DNA of 64,000 nt. Origin: Nostoc sp. UHCC 0926 (GTDB lineage: Bacteria; Cyanobacteriota; Cyanobacteriia; Cyanobacteriales; Nostocaceae). Location of the stretch: NCBI RefSeq assembly GCF_028623165.1, contig NZ_CP117768.1, positions 2,542,001-2,606,000 on the forward strand. The letters are read 5' to 3'. Positions 36,178 to 44,742 of this stretch are shown piece by piece; within the stretch, counting starts at the first letter, position 1, and the number at the start of each line of letters is the position of its first letter. The translations under genes and the position numbers were made by a program. The notes beneath the pieces were generated by a model, which worked only from the letters and a program-made list of their open reading frames with translations, had not been told where the DNA came from and ran no database searches.

Positions 36178-37074
36178 ATGACGGTCAACGATTCTGAATA
36201 CATCAGGCAAGCTGAAGCCACTCGTGTGCGTGTACTAAGCGAAGCACTACCTTATATTCAACAATTCGCCGGTCGCACTGTTGTTGTCAAATATGGTGGC
36301 GCAGCCATGAAAGACAGCACACTCAAACACAAAGTTATGCGCGACATTGTATTCTTATCCTGCGTTGGCTTGCGTCCAATTGTAGTCCACGGCGGTGGCC
36401 CAGAAATTAACAGTTGGTTAGATAAGCTGGGAATTGAACCACAATTTAAGAATGGTCTGCGAGTCACTGATGCCGCCACAATGGATGTGGTGGAAATGGT
36501 TTTAGTTGGTCGAGTTAACAAAGAAATTGTCGCGCTAATTAACCAAGCTGGTGGATTGGCTGTAGGACTTTGCGGTAAAGACGGTAATCTATTTACAGCC
36601 CGTCCCCAAGGTCAAGAAGGTATCGGCTTTGTGGGGGAAGTCAGCAATGTTAACATCAAGATTTTAGACACCCTCGCTAGCAATGGTTATATTCCGGTAG
36701 TGTCCAGCGTCGCCGCAGACGAGACAGGGCAAGCTTATAACATTAACGCCGATACTGTAGCTGGAGAAATCGCTGCTGCACTAGGAGCAGAAAAGTTAAT
36801 TTTACTGACTGACACCAGTGGAATTTTAAAAGATTACAAAGACCAATCTACTTTGATTCCAAAAGTAGATATTCGTGAAGCCCGCGAGTTGATTGTCAAT
36901 GGTATAGTCAGCGGTGGGATGATTCCTAAAGTGAATTGCTGTGTGCGATCGCTTGCTCAAGGAGTCCGTGCAGCACACATCATCGATGGTCGCATTCCCC
37001 ACGCCCTATTACTAGAAATCTTTACTGATGTTGGGATTGGAACGATGATTCTCGGTTCGCAGTTTACATCGTAG
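36178..37074 (+). CDS. argB: Acetylglutamate kinase
   Basis: This 298-residue amino-acid kinase is the second step of arginine synthesis. The nucleotide loop [11 protein letters not shown], the HGGGPEIN glycine loop, [10 protein letters not shown] and the [12 protein letters not shown] stretch are all present, followed by [10 protein letters not shown] and [10 protein letters not shown]. The N-terminal helix [19 protein letters not shown] is the extension used by arginine-inhibited hexameric enzymes, and in cyanobacteria the enzyme is activated by PII (GlnB). No arginine genes are adjacent; speA, which consumes arginine, is 9 kb away. Confidence 0.97.
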   Translation: MTVNDSEYIRQAEATRVRVLSEALPYIQQFAGRTVVVKYGGAAMKDSTLKHKVMRDIVFLSCVGLRPIVVHGGGPEINSWLDKLGIEPQFKNGLRVTDAATMDVVEMVLVGRVNKEIVALINQAGGLAVGLCGKDGNLFTARPQGQEGIGFVGEVSNVNIKILDTLASNGYIPVVSSVAADETGQAYNINADTVAGEIAAALGAEKLILLTDTSGILKDYKDQSTLIPKVDIREARELIVNGIVSGGMIPKVNCCVRSLAQGVRAAHIIDGRIPHALLLEIFTDVGIGTMILGSQFTS

Positions 37075-37148
37075 AGGAAGAGGAGCAGGGGAGAATGATT
37101 TGTAACTGTAATTTTGTGTAAATTAAGATTCGTTTTTTGCTCGCAGGC

Positions 37149-37437
37149 AAGTCTTCGATACTCATTCACGAGTCTTTGATACTCGTGAATGAGTCTTTGA
37201 TATTCGTGAATGAGTCTTTGATACTCGTGGATGAGTCTTTGATACTCGTGAGCGAGTCTTTTTTACTCGTGGACGAGTCTTTGATACTCGTGGGCGAGTC
37301 TTTGATACTCGTGGATGAGTCTTTGATACTCGTGGACGAGTCTTTGATACTCGTGGGCGAGTCTTTTTTACTCGTGAATGAGTCTTTGATACTCGTGGAC
37401 AAGTCTTTGATACTCGTGGACAAGTCTTTAATACTCA
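37149..37437. repeat. 21-bp tandem repeat array (14 units)
   Basis: Units of GAGTCTTTGATACTCGTGGAC type recur every 21 bp, 14 times. Each unit contains the inner inverted repeat GAGT / ACTC, so the array can fold into a row of short hairpins. All units share GTCTT at the same phase; GGAC, GGGC, GAAT and GGAT variants alternate. Open frames in both directions are a consequence of the 21-bp period. It follows argB by about 75 bp. Confidence 0.9.
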
Positions 37438-37520
37438 CCTCCCCTGCCCCCTATCCCCTGCTCCCCCTGCCTCCCCTGCCCCCTGCCCCCTGCCCCCTGC
37501 CCCCTGCCCCCTGCTCCCCC
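37438..37520. repeat. Heptamer array CCCCTGC
   Basis: Short tandem repeats of the 7-mer CCCCTGC, some degenerate (CCCCTAT, TCCCCTG), directly continue the 21-bp array. Similar purine/pyrimidine heptamers are at 43110-43150 and 43325-43350. Confidence 0.75.
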
Positions 37521-37526
37521 ACTTCC

Positions 37527-38117
37527 CTAGCGGGGATAGGTAATAATAACCCGCGATCGCCCACTACTAAATGGTGTACGACGCCATGAATTATTTATAA
37601 TCACCGGATTAACTACAGTTGAGTCTCGAATTGTCGGATTAATCAAAGTTGGATTAATCAGGGTGGAATTATCTCACGTTCTGCCTTACCTGGGGAAAGT
37701 AGAATCAGGCTGCCTTACCTGGGGAAAGTAAGAATCGGGCTGCCTTACCTGGGGAAAGTAAGAATCGGGTTGCCTTACCTGGGGAAAGTAAGAATCGGGC
37801 TGCCTTACCTGGGGAAAGTAAGAATCGTGCTGCCTTACCTGGGGAAAGTAAGAATCGTGCTGCCTTACCTGGGGATAGTAAGAATCGGGGTAATTATTGC
37901 GTTGTGGCATTAGTCCCGTTGCTGGGTCTACAGGCATAGGTGTGGGAATCGGACTACCATAAATAAAGGAACCGACAGCAGGCGAGCGCCTGACTCCATA
38001 ACCACCATCAATCACTCTCACACGCTGGGCAGAAGCTGGAGCAATGCTTACACCCATAACTGCTAAAGTTATACCTGCTAAGAGCCAATTCAGTTGCGAA
38101 TGCTTGATTTTCAACAT
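37527..38117 (-). pseudogene. Exported repeat protein with disrupted C-terminus
   Basis: An intact frame from ATG 38117 to a TAA at 37686 encodes a signal peptide (cut after PASA near residue 30), RVRVIDGGYGVRRSP, a Pro-rich stretch and then seven 10-residue repeats of PDSYFPQVRQ type (30-bp DNA repeats at 37682-37890). The last repeat has lost one base. After the TAA and one TGA the same frame continues NSTLINPTLINPTIRDST, VVNPVIINN and ends RVIITYPR at 37527. The protein therefore appears to have lost its natural tail through indels and stops linked to repeat slippage. Function unknown; it may still be exported as a 143-aa form. Confidence 0.6.
37682..37890. repeat. 30-bp coding tandem repeat (seven units)
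   Basis: TGCCTTACCTGGGGAAAGTA plus AGAATCGGGC recurs every 30 bp, except the first unit (37682-37710), which has 29 bp. Near identity of the units points to recent expansion. Confidence 0.9.
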
Positions 38118-38287
38118 ATTTTGCTCACCTGCATTTGATACCGGAATTTTTAATCAGAAAATAGTCACAGCTACTTAGTTAAAATTTTAGAAGTTTATCC
38201 ACTTTCAGATTGCCAGCTTTTGAAAAGATTCCAAAAAGATTGCTGGCATTGGCAAAATTAAAACAGTGCTGATTTTTTATAGAAGAC

Positions 38288-38830
38288 GTGAGTGCAGAAA
38301 GTTTAGAAATTGCTAAAACCCGCTACCAGACTGGTAAAGTTGCCTTTGAAAATGGGCAATACCGCGAAGCCGTAGAAAATTTAGAAAAGGCCAGCGCCCT
38401 GTTAGCTGGTAATTCTCGCTTTGCGGGCGAAGTAGAAATTCATCTAGTGACAGCTTATGAAGCGGCTGGACGCACGGATGATGCGATCGCTCTTTGCGAA
38501 AGACTCAAACGCCATCCCTATTTTGAAACCAGCAAACAAGCGCGACAGATGCTTTACATCTTAAAAGCACCAAAGCTGAAAAGACCGAGCGAATGGATGA
38601 CCCAAATCCCCGATTTGGGCACATTACCCGATAATGAACTCAAAATTTCTATTGCTGCTAAACCTACTAAATCTTCTGTGCAGCAGAAGCCTAAACCTAC
38701 GGAGCCAGAATTTGTTGACCTCAGTCAGGTCAATACCAGAGATAATCGCTTTATCTGGGTGGCACTAATTGCCATTGGTTTAACCATCTCGTACTTGGTT
38801 TGGTTGAGTTTTTCAGGAACCCCTGGCTGA
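38288..38830 (+). CDS. TPR protein with C-terminal membrane anchor
   Basis: This 180-residue protein has two to three tetratricopeptide-like helical pairs in the first 100 residues (YQTGKVAFENGQYREAVENL; HLVTAYEAAGRTDDAIALCE). A Pro/Lys-rich linker and one transmembrane helix near the end (FIWVALIAIGLTISYLVWL) follow. It would sit in the cytoplasm, tail-anchored. The start is GTG 38288. It precedes a DUF3153 gene in the same direction by 131 bp, a pairing that suggests a joint membrane-associated role. Confidence 0.78.
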   Translation: MSAESLEIAKTRYQTGKVAFENGQYREAVENLEKASALLAGNSRFAGEVEIHLVTAYEAAGRTDDAIALCERLKRHPYFETSKQARQMLYILKAPKLKRPSEWMTQIPDLGTLPDNELKISIAAKPTKSSVQQKPKPTEPEFVDLSQVNTRDNRFIWVALIAIGLTISYLVWLSFSGTPG

Positions 38831-38961
38831 TACCAATTTTGGATTTTGGATTTTGGATTTTGGATTAAAATTCTTTACCAAAATGGTGTTCCAGGAATCT
38901 CAAACAATACGAATAAGTCAAGATTGGTTAAAAACTTTGACTTTTAGGGAGATTTATAGTT

Positions 38962-39864
38962 ATGAATTCTTCAATTTTCGGAAAGATTTTCTTGTGGTTA
39001 ATCAGACCATTTAGTTTTGTGTTGGCAAAGATGAAATTTCTCTCACCACTGAATGGTCGAAATCGAATCAACCGCGTTTTTCCCATACGAAATCCTATTC
39101 TGTGGCTAGTGCTGTTAACATCCCTGCTGCTGTCTGGCTGTGTGAAGTACGACGTGGGGCTTAACTTTGACAACTCAAATAGTGGTGAACTAGTACAGCA
39201 TATTAAGTTGGGAGAACGGCTAACCAGTTTTAGTGGCGATTATGTATATGAATGGTTAAATACCATAGAGCGCCGCGCCCGTAAACTTGAGGGTAAAGCA
39301 CAGCGAGTTTCCACTGAAGAAATCATCGTCACAATTCCTTTTAGTAGTGGTAGGGAATTGCAAGAGAAATTCAACGAATTTTTTAACTCCCGTGTTAATC
39401 AATCATCTGAGTCTGTGCAGAGCAAATCTGACTCAGAACTGCCGAAAATTGAATCAAACGTCCTCTTGGAGGAGAACAATTTTTTACTTTTAGTCCGAAA
39501 TCGGTTGATTTATGATTTGGATTTGCGATCGCTTTCTCTAATTGCCAGCAAAGGTAACGTCCTGGCTAATGCTGGTTCGATTCTCGACTTGGAATTTAGT
39601 TTGAAGACTCCTTGGGGAGCCAAAAATATTCAACTAACTGAAACTGCGATTGCGCCTGAAAAGAATGGCAATCAACTAGTGTGGAAACTCCAGCCTGGTG
39701 AGCTAAATCACATAGAAGCTGTTTTCTGGCTTCCCAGCCCCCTTGGTATTGGTGCGTTGTTAATTATCCTGTTTGTCTGGGGAGGATTGTACTTAAGATA
39801 CAATTTCATGCCAGATCCCAGAATTCAGTTTCCTCCCAAAGCAGCAGCGATCCAGGAACAGTAG
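38962..39864 (+). CDS. DUF3153 membrane-anchored protein
   Basis: This 300-residue cyanobacterial protein has an N-terminal hydrophobic segment ending in the lipobox-like LLLSGC near residue 59, followed by KYDVGLNFDNSNSGELVQHI and then LGERLTSFSGDYVYEWL. These are typical of DUF3153. A second helix is near the C-terminus (LGIGALLIILFVWGGLYLRY). Function is unknown. The N-terminus is unusually long for a lipoprotein signal, so an internal start is possible. A terminator follows at 39893. Confidence 0.8.
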   Translation: MNSSIFGKIFLWLIRPFSFVLAKMKFLSPLNGRNRINRVFPIRNPILWLVLLTSLLLSGCVKYDVGLNFDNSNSGELVQHIKLGERLTSFSGDYVYEWLNTIERRARKLEGKAQRVSTEEIIVTIPFSSGRELQEKFNEFFNSRVNQSSESVQSKSDSELPKIESNVLLEENNFLLLVRNRLIYDLDLRSLSLIASKGNVLANAGSILDLEFSLKTPWGAKNIQLTETAIAPEKNGNQLVWKLQPGELNHIEAVFWLPSPLGIGALLIILFVWGGLYLRYNFMPDPRIQFPPKAAAIQEQ

Positions 39865-39892
39865 ACTATTCATCTGTTCAATATTGTTAGTT

Positions 39893-39921
39893 AAGCCGAT
39901 GCATTCTCCATCGGCTTTTTT
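39893..39921 (+). terminator. Intrinsic terminator of the DUF3153 gene
   Basis: AAGCCGATG / CATCGGCTT form a 9-bp stem with a 7-nt loop, followed by TTTTTT. It is positioned 29 bp after the stop codon. Confidence 0.88.
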
Positions 39922-40012
39922 ACACTTCCCCAGCTTTTTGTAAAGTGGACTTCGTGATTTGCGTAATCTGGCGCGGAAGTACACAAGACAATAGCCTTGA
40001 AAAAGCTGGTAT

Positions 40013-40420
40013 TCAAAAACTTTCTCTGTTTGACATGGAAGAACTTTCGGTATGGATGGAACGTTCCTTTTGAATATTGCTATGTTCTGGTTGTTCGCTG
40101 CCATACCAGCGTTCAGCTAGTGCATTGAGTTGATGAAGCACATCAATTAATTCTTGACCACGTTCTGTCAGACCGTAAGTTACTTGTGGTGGCACAGTTG
40201 GTTCATAGTGGCGATAAATAATTTCTGCTGCCTGAAGCATTCTCAGTCTTTCCGTCAGAACTTTGGTGGAGATGCCCTCGACTAGATGCTTCAATGCACC
40301 AAAGCGACTAGGCCCACGATTACACAACACCCACAGTATATACATTGTCCAGGTTCCTGATAGTAAGGACATCAGAATACTGACTGGGCAAGCATCAGGA
40401 TTTTTAGAGACAGACATCGA
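40013..40420 (-). CDS. HxlR-family transcriptional regulator
   Basis: This 135-residue winged-helix regulator of the HxlR type has ACPVSILMSLLSGTWTMYILW (the GxW core), FGALKHLVEGISTKVLTERL (recognition helix) and VTYGLTERGQELIDVL (wing). Cys in the DACPV position is the redox-sensing Cys in YodB-like members. It is divergent from an FMN-dependent azoreductase gene across 144 bp with palindromes, which suggests quinone/diamide-responsive repression of that gene. Start at ATG 40420 rather than 40432, since family members begin close to the Cys. Confidence 0.88.
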   Translation of the reverse strand, partial: SMSVSKNPDACPVSILMSLLSGTWTMYILWVLCNRGPSRFGALKHLVEGISTKVLTERLRMLQAAEIIYRHYEPTVPPQVTYGLTERGQELIDVLHQLNALAERWYGSEQPEHSNIQKERSIHTESSSMSNRESF

Positions 40421-40443
40421 TAAGTTAGCCAAAATTATCCAAC

Positions 40444-40485
40444 AGTTACTTTATGGTAACTACTTTACTTTAGTAACTAGTTACT
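40444..40485. promoter_or_regulatory. Candidate HxlR operators
   Basis: Two palindromes lie in the divergent promoter region. AGTTAC-TTTATG-GTAACT is at 40444-40461, and the perfect AGTAACTAGTTACT is at 40472-40485. Both share the GTAACT half-site, as expected for two dimers controlling both genes. The role is inferred from position. Confidence 0.55.
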
Positions 40486-40564
40486 TTTAGTATCTGATGT
40501 AATGCTTTGAAATAAAAACTCAAAAAAGTAAAAGCAGAAATCCTAGCTAATCAGGAGATATTTC

Positions 40565-41185
40565 GTGGTAAACATTCTACATATTGATTCCAGTCCTCGT
40601 GCTGAACGATCGCACTCAAGAGAACTATCTAAGGAATTCGTCAGTCGTTGGAGGGCGGCGCATCCTGAAGATGCGATCACTTATCGAGATTTAGGGCATC
40701 ACCCAGTACCTCACGTTGATGAAGCTTGGATTGCAGCTGCATTTTCACCACCAGAAACCCATACCCCAGAGTTAACTGAGGCAATTAGGATTTCTGACGA
40801 GTTAGTAGATGAATTTTTCGCTGCCGATCGCTACGTCTTTGGAGTGCCAATGTATAACTTTAATATACCTTCCACTTTCAAGGCTTACATTGACCAAATC
40901 GTTCGGATTAACCGGACTGTTGCTTTAAATGATCAAGGTTTTAGAGGATTAGTCGAGGGTAAAAAGGCAGTTATCATTACAGCTAGCGGTGGTGACTATA
41001 GTGCAGCATCCCCTGCTGCTGCCTATAACTTCCAAGAACCATACCTGCGGGCGATTTTCGGGTTTATTGGGCTTACAGACATTCAATTTATTAACGCTCA
41101 TAGCATGAACAATAGTGATGATGCCCGTACCCAATCTCTATCAGAAGCACGGGCAGCAATTCAAGATGCGATCGCCCACTGGTAA
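40565..41185 (+). CDS. azoR: FMN-dependent NADH:quinone/azo reductase
   Basis: This 206-residue flavodoxin-fold enzyme reduces quinones and azo compounds by two-electron steps, protecting against quinone stress. It starts NILHIDSSPRAERSHSRELS, the phosphate-binding loop, has FGVPMYNFNIPSTFKAYIDQ (FMN and substrate site) and TASGGDYS. The start is GTG 40565 with AGGAGAT seven bases upstream. It is divergent from the HxlR gene, which probably represses it. Confidence 0.92.
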   Translation: MVNILHIDSSPRAERSHSRELSKEFVSRWRAAHPEDAITYRDLGHHPVPHVDEAWIAAAFSPPETHTPELTEAIRISDELVDEFFAADRYVFGVPMYNFNIPSTFKAYIDQIVRINRTVALNDQGFRGLVEGKKAVIITASGGDYSAASPAAAYNFQEPYLRAIFGFIGLTDIQFINAHSMNNSDDARTQSLSEARAAIQDAIAHW

Positions 41186-41263
41186 GCAGGATAACTGGGA
41201 AAGGGAGCAGGGGAAGCAGGGGAAGTATAATTCTCCATTGTCTCCCTCATCCCCCTCATTCCT

Positions 41264-41908
41264 TCAAGGTGACAACCGCTTAATATTCCAAGTGCTATTA
41301 TCTAAACGGCTATAGAGTAAGCGATCGTGCAGACGACTGGGGCGGCCTTGCCAAAACTCAATTTCTGTGGGGATCACTCGTAAGCCTCCCCAATGAGGCG
41401 GTCGGGGAATCTCCTGATTTTCATATTTGTTCTTAAACTCCTGCAAGCGTCGCTCCAGAACTTCTCGGCTTTCTATCGCCTCGCTTTGATTAGATACCCA
41501 CGCACCCAGGCGACTGTTGGCAGGGCGACTGTCAAAATACTGGTCAGACTCAGTTTCGGAAACTTTCTCCACATACCCCGAAATTCGGACTTGACGTTCC
41601 AGTTCTGCCCACCAAAAGACTAAAGCTGCCTGGGGATTTTCTGCCAGTTCTTGTCCTTTGTGACTGTTGTAGTTGGTGAATAAGACAAAACCCCGTTCAT
41701 CAAAATCCTTGAGCAGCACCATTCTAGCCGAGGGCTTCCCGTCTGGGGTGGCGGTAGCAATGGTCATCGCATTGGGTTCAGGAAGTTGTCCTGCTAGAGC
41801 CTGATCGAACCATTTTTTAAATTGGATAAAAGGATTGAGGTCTACTTCGAGTTGGCTTAAACCTTCCAAGGTGTAATCCTTGCGAAGGTCGGCTACGGTT
41901 TTGTCCAT
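41264..41908 (-). CDS. pdxH: Pyridoxamine 5'-phosphate oxidase
   Basis: This 214-residue FMN enzyme oxidises pyridoxine or pyridoxamine phosphate to PLP. FMN- and PLP-site motifs include [52 protein letters not shown], then [20 protein letters not shown] with RLHDR and the classical C-terminal NIKRLSP. Complete and of normal length. Many PLP enzymes depend on it, including SpeA in this window. Confidence 0.96.
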   Translation of the reverse strand: MDKTVADLRKDYTLEGLSQLEVDLNPFIQFKKWFDQALAGQLPEPNAMTIATATPDGKPSARMVLLKDFDERGFVLFTNYNSHKGQELAENPQAALVFWWAELERQVRISGYVEKVSETESDQYFDSRPANSRLGAWVSNQSEAIESREVLERRLQEFKNKYENQEIPRPPHWGGLRVIPTEIEFWQGRPSRLHDRLLYSRLDNSTWNIKRLSP

Positions 41909-42020
41909 TGTGATTTGTTTCCTTGCGATCAGTCTTTGTTAAAAATATCTATGATGATGATCAGTGCCATCAAGAATTTTATAAATTCTCTCAAAAAATA
42001 TATAAAATAGGTTGCATAAG

Positions 42021-43106
42021 ATGCGCCGTTCGGCCTCCCTTCAACGCCTGTTAATTTATGGTCTAAGCGGTCCAATTATCGCTCTCAATGTCTGGCTACT
42101 GTCGGTGCTTTTTCGCTATTTCCAGCATCCGATTACCGTCTTGAGCATTGCGGCGATTCTGGCTTTTCTACTAAATTACCCAGTTAAGTTTTTTGAACGC
42201 GCTCGGATCACGCGCACTCAGGCGGTGATCATAGTTTTACTTGCAACGTTAACCCTGTTTGGGATTCTGGGTGTCACCCTGGTGCCGTTGGTGATTAACC
42301 AAACAATCCAGCTATTAAATAACATCCCTGATTGGTTAGGTGCCAGTCAAGCAAACTTGGAGCAGTTTGAGATGCTGGCAAAACAACGACGTTTGCCAAT
42401 TGATCTGGGGGTTGTGACCAGTCAAATCAATGCCAACATTCAGAATCTGGTGCAACAGCTAGCTTCTGGGGCAGTGGGATTTGCTGGAACACTCCTCTCA
42501 GGATTGCTTGACTTAGTGTTAGTTATTGTGCTTGCATTTTATATGCTTTTATATGGCGATCGCGTCTGGTATGGTCTGATCAATCTTTTGCCCTCTAATA
42601 TTGGAGATCCTCTTACCACATCCTTGCGCCTAAATTTCCAGAACTTCTTCCTCAGCCAGTTGTTGCTAGGACTGTTCATGGTGCTAACCCTGACGCCAAT
42701 TTTCTTAGTGATCAAGGTGCCCTTTGCCCTGTTGTTTGCCATATTAATTGGTATCTCAGAACTCATTCCCTTTATCGGGGCGTCTCTAGGCATTGGTCTG
42801 GTAACAATTTTAGTCCTACTGCAAAATTGGTGGTTGGCAGTTCAAGTTGCCATAGCGGCAATTATCATGCAGCAGCTTAAAGATAACTTGTTAGCTCCCA
42901 GGTTACTCGGCAATTTTATCGGACTGAATCCTATCTGGATTTTTGTGGCTATTTTGATGGGATTTGAGATTGCTGGGTTGTTGGGGACGCTTGTTGCTGT
43001 TCCCATTGCTGGTACTATTAAAGGCACTTTCGATGCGATTAAGAGCGGCAAGTCAGGTGACTTTCTCTCAACTGTGATCATTGCTCGTGACTCGCCCCAC
43101 GATTAA
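42021..43106 (+). CDS. AI-2E family transporter
   Basis: This 361-residue protein has about eight membrane helices, in the TqsA/YdiK (AI-2E, formerly UPF0118) family. Seen are the helical pair near the N-terminus (IALNVWLLSVLFRYF; LSIAAILAFLLNYPV), an extended soluble segment with IPDWLG, and the family signature LIGISELIPFIGASLGIG. Close to the end is ILMGFEIAGLLGTLVAVPIAG. Substrates vary (AI-2, Na+/H+, unknown solutes). TTG 42012 opens the frame, but ATG 42021 is more likely. Confidence 0.86.
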   Translation: MRRSASLQRLLIYGLSGPIIALNVWLLSVLFRYFQHPITVLSIAAILAFLLNYPVKFFERARITRTQAVIIVLLATLTLFGILGVTLVPLVINQTIQLLNNIPDWLGASQANLEQFEMLAKQRRLPIDLGVVTSQINANIQNLVQQLASGAVGFAGTLLSGLLDLVLVIVLAFYMLLYGDRVWYGLINLLPSNIGDPLTTSLRLNFQNFFLSQLLLGLFMVLTLTPIFLVIKVPFALLFAILIGISELIPFIGASLGIGLVTILVLLQNWWLAVQVAIAAIIMQQLKDNLLAPRLLGNFIGLNPIWIFVAILMGFEIAGLLGTLVAVPIAGTIKGTFDAIKSGKSGDFLSTVIIARDSPHD

Positions 43107-43680
43107 GATGGCAGGGGGGCAAAGAGGCAGGGGGGCAGGGAGCAGGGGAGAAAGATTCAGGAATTCCCCAGCAATCACTGTCTTTTCAAGCCCACTTCGG
43201 CTTTGCTCAGTGCATCGCCTAAATTTATTTATGCTCAAAAGAAAAACATTTATTTCGAGATGCAACGCACTCCTAAATAATACGTCCAAGTTTTCAGAGC
43301 AACTAAATTTATTTATGGGGTTCTCCCCCAGCCCCCAGCCCCCAGCCCCTCTGCCTCTTTGGTCACCCACAAGGGATGAAAGCGCATAGCGAGACGTTAG
43401 TCTGGTATGAACCAAAAGATTTTTTAATCTAAAATCTAAAATCTAAAATCTAAAATCTAAAATCTAAAATCTAAAATTGGTATGGTCAAAAGTTGCACAT
43501 TCTGATCTCACAATTCACAATGGTGATTGATTGCAAATTTCAGGGGATACTGCCAGCAGGCAATTCCTGAATAAAAGAAGCGCAAGGGAATTCATAAAGT
43601 ACACGCTTTGCCAATAGTCAATGAGTTTACTGTTGAATTTACGGTCTTTTGATTCTCATTAATTAACTTAGAACCTGTTG
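43107..43680. other. Intergenic with heptamer and decamer arrays
   Basis: There is no gene. G-rich heptamers (GGGGGCA) lie at 43110-43150 and CCCCCAG units at 43325-43350, inverted with respect to each other. From 43425 to 43478 the 10-mer AATCTAAAAT is repeated six times; related AATCTAAAAT runs are at 19655-19690. ORFs on both strands here are repeat artefacts. Confidence 0.65.
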
Positions 43681-44511
43681 ATGGAAGCTTCTGAGCTATT
43701 AGAAACAATCACACTCCTGATTTACCAAGCTGAACAGGGAGAAATTGACCCTTGGGATGTCCAAGTAATTGAGGTGATTGACCGTTACTTAGAACTGATG
43801 GCACCGGAGGCAATAGGAAGAGGTTATGAAGCGGACTTGTCTCAATCTGGACAGGCCTTTTTGTCAGCATCAATGCTGGTATTATTCAAAGCCAATACAT
43901 TGATGCAATTGTCAACGGTAATAGATGTCCAGGATGGTGTAGTAGATGATGCCCTACTGGAAGATGAAGACGGAATATCACATCCAGGTCATCGTCTACC
44001 ATTAGAACGGCAATTGCGTCGTCGTCCAGCGGCAATGCCGCCACCAAAACGTCGAGTGACTCTGCAAGAGTTAATCGAGCAATTGCAGATTATGGCGAAC
44101 CAGCTAAAACTAGTAGAAAAAGTCAGCAAACCTATCCGTCTGAGACGTCAGCCTAGCGTCCAAAGTATGCGGGAGGCGCTGGAGTTAGCTCACCAGGAAA
44201 ATCTGACGGAAGTAGCTAGGGAACTGGAGCAGGTATTGAATTTATCGGCAAGGGAGCTAAATTTAGAACAAAATTGGTTGAATCTAGAACAACTTGTAGA
44301 GTTGTGGACTCACACAAAGCTTCTCAACCAAAATGGGTCTGGACATGAGTCTAAACACAGTCATTTAGTTAGCGTTTTCTGGGCGCTACTACTACTCTCG
44401 GCTCAATCGAAAGTAGAGCTATTTCAAGAGGAGTTTTACCATGAGATTAAAATTCGCTTACTTGCAGATTCAGCTAACTCCTGCAAACCTTTTGAGCACC
44501 CGATGAACTAA
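43681..44511 (+). CDS. scpA: Segregation and condensation protein A
   Basis: This 276-residue kleisin bridges SMC heads with ScpB for chromosome condensation. The N-terminal helix ETITLLIYQAEQGEIDPWDV matches the conserved LLDLI-x5-DI-x2-I pattern. A linker with charged RRRPAAMPPPKRR follows, and the C-terminal winged helix reads SVFWALLLLSAQSKVELFQEEFYHEI. A TTG precedes at 43678, but ATG 43681 is taken. ScpB and SMC are not nearby. Confidence 0.9.
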   Translation: MEASELLETITLLIYQAEQGEIDPWDVQVIEVIDRYLELMAPEAIGRGYEADLSQSGQAFLSASMLVLFKANTLMQLSTVIDVQDGVVDDALLEDEDGISHPGHRLPLERQLRRRPAAMPPPKRRVTLQELIEQLQIMANQLKLVEKVSKPIRLRRQPSVQSMREALELAHQENLTEVARELEQVLNLSARELNLEQNWLNLEQLVELWTHTKLLNQNGSGHESKHSHLVSVFWALLLLSAQSKVELFQEEFYHEIKIRLLADSANSCKPFEHPMN

Positions 44512-44742
44512 GAAAGCCAAAAGTAGCCCTAGAGATAATTTACAGATTTTTGATTCAGCCCCAAAATCCGAGTAAATTGAAAAGATAAGCGATCGCTTGT
44601 CATCTAAGTATACTTATGGTTGCAATAACCACTAATTCCTGTTATCCCTGTTTTGAGGGATAACTTAGAGCAAAAATAAAAACTGATGATTAAGTATCAC
44701 TCGATAAAAGTAAACTGGCTTGTGGTTGAGGAATAAATTTTT

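Noticed and set aside
37149..37437. 14 regular repeats as CRISPR
   Set aside because: A 21-bp period leaves no room for spacers.
37137..37589. 150-codon frame over the 21-bp array and heptamers
   Set aside because: Low-complexity translation of tandem repeats; it continues into CCCCTGC heptamers, which is not protein-like.
43068..43415. Overlapping long frames on both strands
   Set aside because: They consist of heptamer and low-complexity repeats between two clear genes.
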